Assembly (NCBI GenBank): GCA_000697335.1
Contig: JNEM01011868.1
Coordinates: forward strand, 1 to 33,860
Direction: 5' to 3'
Origin: Conidiobolus incongruus B7586
Taxonomy: Eukaryota > Entomophthoromycota > Entomophthoromycetes > Entomophthorales > Conidiobolaceae
Length of the DNA: 33,860 nt
Shown here: piece by piece, positions 10,877-21,249 of the stretch
Layout: the number at the start of each line of letters is the position of its first letter
Position numbering within the stretch: the first letter of the stretch is position 1
Notes under the pieces: generated by a model
Told to the model about the DNA's origin: nothing
The model's database searches: none
The model's input: only the letters and a program-made list of their open reading frames with translations
Position numbers and translations under genes: made by a program

Positions 10877-12088
10877 TCAATCACATTCACTATTCATGTC
10901 GTATTTTTTCAAATATTTCTGTTCAACTTCTCTCGTCTCATCTAAATTGGTTACTGAGGATTGGTTAGCAGTTGCCATGATGGATTCGTTGCCTTCTGTC
11001 AATCCTCCGAAGATGTAACCGTTAGCTTGATCAATGGTTTTTAATAAATTAAACATGGATTCTTTATCCTAAACGTAACAATTAATAACGAAATAGTCCA
11101 TTAAATATGATAGAATTACCTCAACTTGTAAAGTTTTAAAACTGACCAAACTGAAATCCTCAATCAATTCACATAATACCTCATTCAATTTTTGAAATTT
11201 CTTCCCAAATTGACTTTCATTTAATTGGAATAATAAATATTTCAAATCCATGACTTCTGTATAGTATTCTAAATTAAAATCTTTAAAAGTTGTTAATTTT
11301 CAGTGTGGATAGTGTTATGATTGGTAATTACCTAATTTGCCATAGCTTTCCATCAAATCAATTTTACTGAGTACATTGACATGAGGTAATTCCAACATAA
11401 GCATACCCTTCAAACTCAATAATAATACGGATACGAATTTGGTTGGGTCTGTGCAGTAGTGAGCGTCTACTAAATGAACGCAAGCCAACTAAATTAAAAA
11501 TATTAATACTATAAATCATGGAAGTGATATTATTGATTACTCTAAAATCCAACTTCACCAAATGATCCACAATGTTTCTAATTACATAATTATGTGTAAA
11601 TAATTCGGCCTGTCCAGGAGAATCAAATATAATATAGTAATCTTTAAAATATATTAATTATTCCAAAAAAAATGTAAATTAATATAAAATTTACCAGAAT
11701 AATCTTTCAATTGGTCAGTCAACCAATTGATATTCTCTAACAAGTATTCCAAACAGTACATAATACCACCGTTCGGGCCCAAATGATAAGTTTCCATAGC
11801 ATCTTGTAAAGTGATTAAATCTTGAATATTGATAGTACAGTCGTAAGGGATAAAGTCATTAGCTGGGTCTAAATTCACAATGACACATTTTCTATTGATT
11901 TTCAAATAAGCTAATTATTTTAATAAGTATATTTTATGTCAATACCTTTTAATTCCCTCGCAAAATTGTTGCAAGCCGTAACAGTATGTAGTTTTACCAG
12001 ATCCTGGTGGACCAATAACAATCTAGAATTGAATTAGCAATTCAAATGCAAAAAAAGTTTTATAGGCTATTACTTGACCGAATGGCAT
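10877..12088 (-). CDS. GPN2: GPN-loop GTPase 2 (RNA polymerase II assembly factor)
   Basis: Member of the GPN GTPase family that helps assemble and import RNA polymerase II. Seven exons on the minus strand: 12088-12074, 12022-11946, 11891-11695, 11641-11541, 11488-11332, 11280-11120, 11068-10877; 299 aa. The first exon codes only MPFGQ. P-loop [10 protein letters not shown] starts at residue 9, NLDPAND follows, and the diagnostic GPN insertion motif (LGPNGG) is at 69-71. [13 protein letters not shown] is the G3 region, [14 protein letters not shown] and [14 protein letters not shown] follow (G4 = SKID). The C-terminal half has [27 protein letters not shown] and DKESM...[11 protein letters not shown]. 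The pattern [16 protein letters not shown] and the ANGY segment point to GPN2 rather than GPN1 or GPN3. Confidence 0.93.
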
Positions 12089-12240
12089 AGCTTTAATTGT
12101 ATATAAAAAGTTTTAAAATGTATTGTTGAATTAATTAAGATCGAGTTGGTTTCAAATAACTTCAATTACAAATTAATACCCAATAATAATATTTATATGT
12201 TGATTTAATTGTGAAAATTATTATGGGTTACAAAACATTT

Positions 12241-13177
12241 TTATTTTGAATTTGATAAATGTAATAATACTTTCAAAAATTCATCAATTTTGGTATGGTA
12301 AACAAACTTGGCCTTGTCATCATATTTGGTTGGTGTTAGATTGATAATACTAAACTGCTTGCTAGCTAGTGTCAAGCGATACGCCGATGGCACTGTTAAT
12401 GATGACCCAAGCACCATCAACATTTGATTGCTTTGAACAATATCATAAATTTGATTTCTAACATTAATATTCATATTCTCTCCAAAGAACACTACATAAG
12501 GTTTAAATGTAGGTGTATTGCAAAATGGACAATCTGGCAAATTGAAATGGTCATAATCTGTATTTTCAGATAATTGGACATCGCCATCTGGTGTTGTCTT
12601 GATATCGGAAGGATCTTCGGGTTGAAAGAAATGTTGCCAGTTGGGGTTTAAGTGTTTGAGGTGGAATTGGAAATCATCACGGGTGGTTTGGTACCCGCAT
12701 GTAATACAAGCCACCTTTTCTAATGTACCGTGCATTTCCACCACGTCTTTACTGCCCGACTTTTGGTGAAGGCTGTCGACATTTTGAGTGATGATGGAAC
12801 TGATTAAGCCCTGCTTTTGCAATTCTGTTAAACTGTAGTGAATTGAGTTGGGCTGGGATTTCGCGACGCGTTCATAACCAAAGAATGATCTGAGCCAGTA
12901 TCTCTTGCGATTGTATAGTGAAGAAGTGAATTGCTGATAGGTGATCGGCTTATGATTGGGGTTAGTAATATACACTCCTTGCGGCCCGCGATAATCAGGA
13001 ATACCGGAATCAGTACTTACACCTATTTTATAAATAAGTATTGAATTAATTATTAATGATTGACACTATCAGCATACCCGCACCAGTCAAAACAGCACAA
13101 CTACCACTAACACTTTTTATAGCTTCTAAAAATGGTCTGACGTTGGAATCTAATAACTTTGTAATAATATTGGACAT
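12241..13177 (-). CDS. Class II NAD-dependent protein deacylase (SIRT4-like sirtuin)
   Basis: A sirtuin, which uses NAD+ to remove acyl groups from lysine; class II members such as SIRT4 are mitochondrial and also act as lipoamidases or ADP-ribosyltransferases. Two exons (13177-13078, 13022-12241) give 293 aa. NAD site: GAGVSTDSGIPDYRG across the exon junction (residues about 31-46). TQNVDSLHQKSGS follows, then the catalytic His in VEMHGT. The zinc site is CITC...CPFC. Between the two zinc pairs lies an insertion with PDGDVQLSEN, which matches SIRT4 (PDGDVFLSEE) closely. VVFFGENMN and VLGSSLTVPSAYRL complete the Rossmann fold. No obvious mitochondrial presequence is seen at the N-terminus (MSNIITKLLDSNVRPF), so location is open. 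Confidence 0.9.
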
Positions 13178-13558
13178 TATATGAACAATCGATCACTTGA
13201 TATGAATATTTTTTTATATATGATCAATAAACTCATCAATTTATGATCTATTAAGTAGAGGTGAATCAATTTCAAACAATTTGTGGGACTGTCAATTATT
13301 TGGTAATTAATAATTATACTAAATCGCATACAACATAGAATAAATATTTTAAAAATAGAACAAAATTAATAATACTATATTTAAAACGAATGAAATTATG
13401 ATTTAAATTCTGTAAAAATTAACTAAAAATTTCAATTTGTTAGTTCAAGCAATTAACTTGATTAAGTATGATGGGTTAAATACTGGATATTAGCACTCTA
13501 AGTGGAGGGTATTTTGTTTTTGTTTTTATTTTTTTTTTCTTTGATTTTAATACTGTTA
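13178..13558. other. Divergent region between sirtuin and expansin-like genes
   Basis: Holds the promoters of both genes. At 13503-13558, just before the expansin ATG, a frame in register with it codes a very hydrophobic stretch but contains no ATG; see the expansin entry. Confidence 0.5.
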
Positions 13559-14275
13559 ATGCGTATTCATCGTCAGTTTAATTCAAGTGTTTGGATTCAG
13601 TCCTTGATCAATGGTAACTATCAAGGTGTTAAGTTGACTGGCCAAGGTCTAATCAGTTATGATATTAACTCAAAAGGTAATATTATATTATTCATACTAG
13701 TTATCATATTAATTGTATTTGTATCGATAGGATTTGGCAAATGCTCATATCCAGAAGGAATTCATGGATACTTCACAGGAGTGAGTGCAGCAGTATTTAA
13801 TAATGCTATCAACTGTGGGATGTGTTTAAAGGTGACTAATCCCAAAACTAAAGCAAGTGTAGTTGTTCATGTTGTGGATCAATGTGTAAGCTGTCAAGAG
13901 GGTGATTTAAATATGAATAAGTTGGCGTACAGTGTGATTGGTGATTTTACCGCTGGTACTGTGAAAGCTGTGTGGGAGCAGGTGAGATGTCCGACAATGG
14001 GACCTTTAATGTATTATTGGGATAAATACAGTGACGATTGGAATGCTCTGTTACAGATCAGAAATCCTGCTTATCCTGTTCAATCTGTGGAAATTCAGCA
14101 GGAAAATGACTGGGTGTCACTCAAACTAAGGGATGATAATCATTGGGAACTCAAGCATATGGGATATGGCCCATTCAATATCAAAGTTAGAGGCACAAAT
14201 GGAAATGTTGTTGTAGACAGTAATATATCCATTAACAAACTAGAGCTTCCAGTGTACAGCGATGGTCAACTTTAG
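13559..14275 (+). CDS. Expansin-like protein (double-psi beta barrel plus CBM63-like domain)
   Basis: Expansins loosen cellulose or chitin networks without hydrolysis. The first domain (about residues 20-110 after splicing) is the double-psi barrel: GKCSYPEGIHGYFTGVSAA, CGMCLKVTNPKTK, HVVDQCVSC with the key Asp, then GDLNMNKLAYSVIGDF. The second (about 120-215) is the beta-sandwich: YYWDKYSDDWNALLQIRN, VQSVEIQQENDWVSLKL, GPFNIKVRG. An intron at 13677-13730 (54 bp, GT-AG) is 3n without a stop; it would otherwise insert an 18-residue hydrophobic stretch into the barrel. ATG 13559 gives about 220 aa without a signal peptide, odd for a secreted family. The hydrophobic frame upstream (13503-13558) would supply one if joined to ATGATGG (13468-13474) by removing 28 nt. 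The 5' end is therefore uncertain. Confidence 0.82.
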   Translation: MRIHRQFNSSVWIQSLINGNYQGVKLTGQGLISYDINSKGNIILFILVIILIVFVSIGFGKCSYPEGIHGYFTGVSAAVFNNAINCGMCLKVTNPKTKASVVVHVVDQCVSCQEGDLNMNKLAYSVIGDFTAGTVKAVWEQVRCPTMGPLMYYWDKYSDDWNALLQIRNPAYPVQSVEIQQENDWVSLKLRDDNHWELKHMGYGPFNIKVRGTNGNVVVDSNISINKLELPVYSDGQL

Positions 14276-14340
14276 ATTGTTTTAAGTGTATATTGAATAA
14301 GAAGTAATATGAAGTGTTTAATATATAAATAGTACTTAAT

Positions 14341-15427
14341 CTAACAGATTATATAATAAATGGAGATGAAATTTATTGATGAAATGTCATAGTAATCAAT
14401 ATGGTCTCCAGACTTGAATTTGTCATTATTTAAATCAATCAATTTATCGGAACTTATTTCCATATCAACTAGTTGATTCTAATAGTTTCAAATGGTGAAT
14501 TACACTTTAGTTTACACTCATAATATATGATTCATAGATTTACCTCATCGTGTAATTTTTGATAAGTGTTTCTCATTACTTCATTCCCTAATAAGGTACG
14601 GAAATCACTTTGCATATCATTGTTGAGAGGTCCAGGTGCATAATTCAACACTTGAATATCGGGCAATAAATCATCAAACTAATTTAGTATAATCACCAAT
14701 TGATATATGATAGATCAAATGTTACATTTTCTTTAGCAATGATTTCCATTAAAGTTTTTCTAGTAAATTTAAATGTGCTATATAAACCCAAATAAGGGAA
14801 CGTTTGAACAGCTACCAAGGATGAGGTATTAATAAGAGTGGACTTGGTAAATTTTTCAAAGGATCTCCATTTTTGGAATTCAGAGCTAATAATATTATTT
14901 ATATGAGTTATTTTTAAATAATGTCTAATATATTTACCATAAACCCCATAAAGAAGTCAAATTGATATTGGAATATTCTTGAACTTGTAAATTGAAAGAG
15001 GTGGCCTTGCTAGAGATATCTCCCAAGCTACCAGTGCTATTAAATAATGCTAAATATTTGTTGGTAGGGTTCAAAAATTCAGAAGTTTGAACATTTTTCT
15101 ATATATATTAAATTTTAGTTTTAAATGGATTTAATTATATATTAAATGACTCACCTTGATCAAGTCAAAAATTTCATCAAATTTAATTTGTAAGGTATCG
15201 ATATTACTTAACTCGACGTTGTCAACCATATGAACTCTTCCGCTGTTTCCCAAATGAGTTTGAATTTCAGTTTGAGTAACTTGTAATTGTTGTTGATTTC
15301 TTCCCAGTAAGATGAGATCAATAAAGTGACTTCGATTTTAGATTAACTGTTTAGCATAACACTTGGCTATTGATTTTCCAAATCCTTTGTTAGCTCCAGA
15401 TATAATAACAAGATTTTGAGTTGACAT
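14341..15427 (-). CDS. Sepiapterin reductase (SDR family), with an in-frame TAA or an 18-nt intron
   Basis: NADPH-dependent last step of tetrahydrobiopterin synthesis. Exons on the minus strand: 15427-15155, 15098-14938, 14885-14726, 14678-14544, 14478-14341. The cofactor site is ISGANKGFGKS; NSTGSLGDIS replaces NNAGSLGDVS; TSSLVAVQ carries the catalytic Ser and LYSTFKFTRK the YxxxK motif. VLNYAPGPLNNDMQ and the C-terminal DKFKSGDHIDYYD match sepiapterin reductase specifically. A further 14 residues (ISSINFISIYYIIC) follow. In exon 1 a TAA (15340-15338) interrupts the frame after AKCYAKQLI. It lies in the 18-mer GTTAATCTAAAATCGAAG, which has GT-AG ends and a length of 3n. The rest is intact, so it may be a tiny intron, a recent nonsense change or a sequence error. 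Confidence 0.85.
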
Positions 15428-15746
15428 AATTAACTATTAAGCAATTTAGAAATGATGTTGACAATATTTGATCTGAATTTATACTATCCATTTTCATATT
15501 TATTTTGATTTAGTTTCACATAAATTATAGCTTAATCAAATTGATCTATTCATATCTCTTTTCAATTAACTAATGATTATAAGTTGAGCGCATGGTAAAA
15601 TATACTGATATTGAATATTATACACTAATTAATTGTTTATTGTGTTGTTAATTGCATTAATTTAAATTTATTTTGTACAAATTAAATATTTTAGATCTGC
15701 TTATATTTTTCATTATATCGAATTAAGATTACTAAGTAATTCAATT
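15428..15746. other. Gap between sepiapterin reductase and the NTO1-like gene
   Basis: Non-coding, AT-rich. Both flanking genes run leftward, so it holds the promoter of the reductase and the 3' UTR of the NTO1-like gene. No other feature seen. Confidence 0.5.
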
Positions 15747-18700
15747 TTAAGGTTTCTTTCTGGGTGTTTTCTTATTAGAAAAAGTCTGTCCCTCAATAAG
15801 CAACTGAGCTTCTTTACTTAATTTCCCATATCGAATGGGCGTTTGTTGTGGGCAGCTTCGCAGATTTGGACGTGGTGGACGAGTTGATCTCCTCAACACT
15901 CTAGTGGATGAGATAATTTTTGGTTTATCAGAATTCTTAGTAGCTGACGATTTGGGATTTGAAGAATTGGGAGGATTTGGAGGATGGGGAGAAGGAGGCG
16001 TTAAAGATTCAGGAGTATCGGACGTAAGGGCAGATAATTCAGAGCTAGAAAGATTTGTTGAAGATGATTGACGAGGATTGTTAATTTCTTCAAGTGTATG
16101 AAAAAAGGGTAAAATATTGGATAAGTTAAAGTCACGTGATAATATCCCAAGCTTGGAGTCTGTTTCTAAAGCTTTCCATTGTTCCTCAAGTTGTGCAAAA
16201 ATACCTTCAGCTCTCGCTTTATGTCTTTTAGCTGTATTATGGAAAATGGTGGACTTGTCATTATAAATCATACAGTTATCATAAATAAGATTAACATCAG
16301 CCTATCAAAAAATTAGTATAAATTATAAATCAAATGAATTCTAAAATACCTTAAAGTCTTCAATATTAAAATAACAATTTGCATTAACTTTGTTCGTCAA
16401 GGTAGAAAAATCCATTGGATTCTTAATTATGGTTGAATACATAGGAGCTACTTCATCGGTAACGGGTTCAGCAAACATTAAAGTTGCATCCATCCTATTT
16501 AAAGTCAGATTTCAAGAATATATAACGAAATCATATAAAAGTTCACCTTTGAAGTTTACTAACAGCCCAGAGTAGAAGAGGTTTATGAGGAACAAAAAAT
16601 GCCTCCCAATATTGAGTAATATTACGATATAATTTCGCTTTAACTCTCTCTCTTTTTCTGATCAATTCTGTTAACATAAGTATTCTTTCCAATTCTGTTC
16701 TTCTGGCAAGTAATGCCTAATAAAAATGTAAGGAACTAAGAGATTGTAAATAAATTAAAACTTGAAAATAAGATACCTGAAGTTCATTTTGTTCATTTTC
16801 GCCATCCAATTTAGTTGGTATTTTAGCTGTCCATGGCTATTTAAAAATATTATTAAATAAATCTCTTCGATATAGTGAAATAATTAAATACCTCTAGATG
16901 CAATCTCTTAATTAAGTAAGCTCCTCTATATCTCTGTTTCTTAAGAGACCAATATTGACAAACTCCTGTAACAAACCATTCGGGTTGGCTTAAATTAAAT
17001 GGAGCAATGGTTTCAAGGGCCGATTTATATAAAGATGAAGGAACAATAATCTCTTCTGTAGAAAAGGATTGTTGGTGAGCTCTAGCCGACTTTATAGCGG
17101 CAGGGTCTATATAGTGTGTTAATACATCAAACTATAAGCTCAAGATTATTGTTACCTTTATTATGCTTATTTCTAGATTGTTTATGCATACTGCAAAACT
17201 TTTTCAGTAGTTTTTGCTGTGCTTCATTGTAAATGACTTTATCTTTAAATTTCATCTAAAAACATTGATATGATGAATACAGGTATATTAATGTATTTGA
17301 ATGATTTTATATTACGGGTGTATGACGATGACAAAAGACTTTCCAATCGAGTACGTTATATTTATTCAGCTTGATTTTCATATAGAACTTTGCTTCTCTA
17401 GCACAAGTTGCGTGAAATGCTGTCGTACAAGACTTTATACTACACTGGATTGGCGCTCCTTGCTTTTGTTTACAGATATAGCATAACTAAATTAAATAGA
17501 AATCTGTATGAATTAATGTGAAAATTAATTGATATCAAAAAATAATAAATTACCAATTTCCATCTAGATCTTGGAATCTGATCCACATTGGCAATTGGCT
17601 CCATAGTATCTAAATTTACAAACGATGTTTCTGGTACCCAATCAGCACAAAGAACATGAGCCCATTTATTATTCGTGGTTTGTTTGAAAGCACCTCCTTC
17701 ATTAGGACATAGAAGACATGACTAATTTACCAGATGATTAATGAAAATTAATAAATAATTTATAACTGAATAAATTACCACTGGATTACTAGGAGATACC
17801 ATACATTTTCTGCATAACCACTCTCCTTCAGGAATAAATGGTACCCCATAGCACACTAAAAATAGGTTAAAGTCTGCGTATGGAATGATTTTTAAAATTA
17901 ACAAATACTTACTTTGATGTACAGCTAAATCGCAACCATCGCAAAACACTATACAATTGGAGTTTTCACAATCATTTTTGTCGCAGATTTCGCAAGAAGC
18001 ATCGGACTTGGCTTGAATATCTTGGATAGTTAAATTTTCGTATTTTTTCTGCCTTGACTAAAATTAAAAGAATTAAATTAATCTGATTTTGATAAATTAG
18101 TATTTACAATATTACGATTTCAAAACAGCCCTTTTCGATATGATCCATCAGGGTTTCAAAAGCCTTCAGGTATTGCGGTGCGACTGAACTTGTTCTCTTT
18201 TTTGACATAAACATATTTAACCATTTCCTATCTAAATAAAATGAATAAATTGATAATATTAATAATAGTTTAAGCATAATTAATACCTTCTTCGTCCATA
18301 TCATATTCAACTTGAACATTAGGCTGATCAAGAGACTCTAATTGATACAAATTATTAATAAAAATGAATTGCTTTGATAAGATAAATAATTACCTCGAGC
18401 TCTTAAAAAGTGTTTATTAGGTAGTTTGAATTCATCGATGTAGTCGCCTTCATCATTTATTAATTTTGGGTCAAGATAATCAAAAATTTCTTTGATTTGA
18501 ATTTGAACATGAGGTAAAGATAATTGTTCTTTTAATGCAGTGTTATTAGACATACTAAAAGGGGTGGAACATTCACTTTCTTTGACATTTTCAGAAGCCA
18601 AATCTTTTGTCGTATTATTTTCTATGATATTTATTTCCAGATTACTACTTAATTCTAGTGTTGGGAAAAGGTCGTTGAAATTTCTCTCTTCGGGAGGTTT

Positions 18701-18934
18701 TAAAGCGTTTGAAGTTGCATTTGTTGTAGAAGGTTTCCTTATCGGCTTACCTCTAGAAGGTGGCTTGGTTGTGAGAGGAGAAAGTGGTATAGATGAATTG
18801 TCATCTGCATTAATTGAAGTAGTACTTGGTTTTCTGATAATGAGTTTTATTTTCGGAGATTTGCTAAGATTGTTTCTATTTAAATGAGCATTTGATTCGT
18901 CTGAACTACTATCATAAGTGATATCTGCGGTCAT
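15747..18934 (-). CDS. NTO1: BRPF/NTO1-like chromatin protein (EPL, PHD, extended PHD, bromodomain)
   Basis: Scaffold and histone-reading subunit of a MYST acetyltransferase complex (NuA3 in yeast, MOZ/BRPF in animals). Thirteen exons on the minus strand: 18934-18394, 18337-18287, 18231-18116, 18057-17913, 17855-17779, 17721-17554, 17486-17316, 17255-17156, 17106-16892, 16836-16777, 16716-16547, 16494-16350, 16301-15747; about 837 aa. An EPL-like region lies near 130-240 ([10 protein letters not shown]...YDMDEEDRKWL). PHD1 follows ([24 protein letters not shown]), then the zinc knuckle [13 protein letters not shown], then PHD2 ([30 protein letters not shown]). The bromodomain (about 595-690) has [10 protein letters not shown] and the acetyl-lysine Asn in YDNCMIYN. 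The tail is Ser/Pro-rich and basic. Having a bromodomain is like BRPF and unlike S. cerevisiae Nto1. Confidence 0.9.
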
Positions 18935-21181
18935 TATGTTTTTTAAACAAAATGACAACTTTATATATTTGTATAATATTAACTAATTTTGAAGTATATA
19001 GTACAGTATTTAAAAGATACTTGTATTTAAGTATCTTGAATGGAAGAGAAGTATTTGAGACTTGTGAATGAGTTGTAAGATTAGTTATTGAATTTTGAAC
19101 TTATTGAATGCACTATTTACTAATTTGAATTGGTTTATTGTATTGGTATTGTATTAAAATAGATAGAATTTTCGTCACTCATCCAAGGACTGATTACATT
19201 CTAACATCCTTAAGTATTTAATTTGATTGGACCAACCCTTTGCCCAACTCCTTACATTCAATCAATTAGTTTAAAACTAATTTTTCAGCCAATCAAAATA
19301 GATATAATTAAATTAGATGATTTTTTAAAACAGATCTTTGATAAAAAAATTAAGATATTAATCAACTAATTAAAATATTTCAATAAATTGATTAAATTGT
19401 ATTATAAATTAATGTAATAAAATATGATAGTACAAAGTTTTTATGCTGTGATATATTTCAAATTTTTATAATGTTTGATTTATAAAATGTATTTTTATTT
19501 AATTATAAAAGTCAAAATAATAAATTAATAAATACAAAGTTTATGATCCCTTGATATTGGCAAAATAAAAGAATATTTAGATTATATTACCTAAAACAAG
19601 TTCTTAATAATCTTAATTTAGATTTTACTTTGTCAAGATATATTGATAATTAAATAACAGATATTTTCATATAAATGCCTTTTTAAAGTAGAGGTTATTT
19701 AACAAATCAATTACAATATCATTTAGTTTAAATATTGATTTTAAAATTATCAATAATAATTATATTTGTTATAGGTTACTTGTTACATTTATGCAGTATA
19801 TATCAAAAACTTAGAGTGAAATTACAATTGATTCTTGAACAGTTTTGATAAGTAAAAATAATGTATCATCAGAGTTTGATATTTTATTACAGTAAAGTTA
19901 TATTAAAAATATATTCAATGTAACTAATCTGATATAAACTCATTTGTCATTAGACTTTCAAATCATTTTTCCGTTTATTTAATATAAAATTAATGTTATA
20001 GAAAATTGAAATTTTAATAATTGCAAATTTTTAATTTTATATACTTGTATTTGTTATATATTGAATCTATAAAAAATTATTTATATACTTTGTTTTATTA
20101 AACTAATTTTAAATTTATTGAATAATTAAATAAAGTTCTGCGAAAAGAATGAAACAATTTGAATGGAATTATCCCACAACCAAAAAATCCTCATTTTTTC
20201 ATTATAAATTCAAATAATTTTTCACCTTAGAAACTTTGACATCAATCAATTTTATAAAAGCACTACAGTAGAATGAAAGATTCTTAGGAATCGGTCTCTG
20301 ATACTTTTAGTCGTTGAAAAATTGTAGATAACCTTTAAACCTTAGTTCTTAATGGTGCCAAATTAGTTAGAGAAAATTCTTCGTAATTTTCAATGATCTA
20401 AATTGGCAATCCGCTAAGGTACATTTCTTTTATTCAAAAATTAATTTATGTTATCCAAATTTCTACTGTTGGTCTGTTCTAAATGTTTACGTGAAGACTA
20501 CATGTAGTTAGTATATCGAATTGATCGTTGAATAAATTGAAATAAATTTATTATTGAATCTTTAACATCAACATATATAGAAATATCAATCAAAAACCTA
20601 TATATATCTAATAGCTATCTCTATCAAGAATATGCTCATATTAATATTATTTATCATATTTATTGTAAATTTTTAATAAACCAACCCAATATCCGTTATT
20701 TGATTAATTCTGAATTTGAAATTATATTTAAGAAAATAATCATATATTAAAACTTAAATTATTGGAGTCTTAAATAACTATTTGATATATAGTTATTTTG
20801 ACTAATTTGTATTGTGTTATTTTATTGCAGTCTTATAAAGATTTCAACTTGATTAATTCTTATCTGAATGTCCAATTAGTTAAAGTGTTTTATACGATTT
20901 TTCTGGAAAATGGATCATTTCATAATTGAATAGTTAAAATAAATATCTTATAATAGTGAATTTATTGAAAAATTCATTGGATAGAGTCTCATTTTGTGGA
21001 AACATGTACAAAATATTTAAAAAAAGATAAATCTTAATGAAAAATGAAATCATCCAATTCATTATTAGAATATAAAAATGACATAGAACTGGTTGATTAT
21101 AATGATAAATTAAAATGAACTAACCCCAATTCGTCCTTGAGTCACACCAATTGTGAAAACCCTGAATGAACATGTGTTTGA

Positions 21182-21190
21182 TATATAAAG
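21182..21190 (+). promoter_or_regulatory. TATA-like box upstream of UMP-CMP kinase
   Basis: TATATAAAG, about 60-68 bp before the start codon, the spacing expected for a TATA element with a short 5' UTR. The AT-rich setting makes chance matches likely. Confidence 0.35.
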
Positions 21191-21202
21191 AGTAATGATG
21201 TA

Positions 21203-21247
21203 ATGATCCTTCTCAGCTTTTATCAATTATTAATTCAGTCCTTCTAA
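21203..21247 (+). other. Possible uORF before UMP-CMP kinase
   Basis: ATG at 21203 opens 14 codons (MILLSFYQLLIQSF) and a stop at 21245-21247, just before the main ATG at 21250. It matters only if transcription starts upstream of 21203; the TATA-like box at 21182 would place the start close to this point. Confidence 0.3.
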
Positions 21248-21249
21248 TA

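Larger units (their letters stand above)
18935..21249. other. Long divergent intergenic region, no gene seen
   Basis: 2.3 kb, very AT-rich from about 19330 to 21120. No credible ORF, tRNA or known snRNA was recognised. A slightly less AT-rich part lies at 19180-19310 and another at 20150-20420; neither yields a frame of note. Promoters of the NTO1-like gene (left) and UMP-CMP kinase (right) must lie at its ends. Confidence 0.5.

Noticed and set aside
13677-13730. Hydrophobic segment as a true membrane helix of the expansin-like protein
   Set aside because: It has GT and AG ends at intron size and interrupts the conserved barrel; removing it restores the family alignment.
15300-15345. Altered genetic code (TAA read as an amino acid)
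   Set aside because: Many genes in the window end properly at TAA or TAG, and no other gene has an in-frame TAA.
15835-16071. 78-aa plus-strand ORF, Gly-rich
   Set aside because: Antisense shadow of the Ser/Pro-rich tail of the NTO1-like gene.
18540-18887. 115-aa plus-strand ORF
   Set aside because: Antisense shadow of exon 1 of the NTO1-like gene; hydrophobic because the sense strand is Ser/Asn-rich.
20150-20420. Possible snRNA or snoRNA gene
   Set aside because: Somewhat richer in GC than its surroundings, but no match to U3, U4, U5 or U6 landmarks that I know, and no paired C and D boxes.
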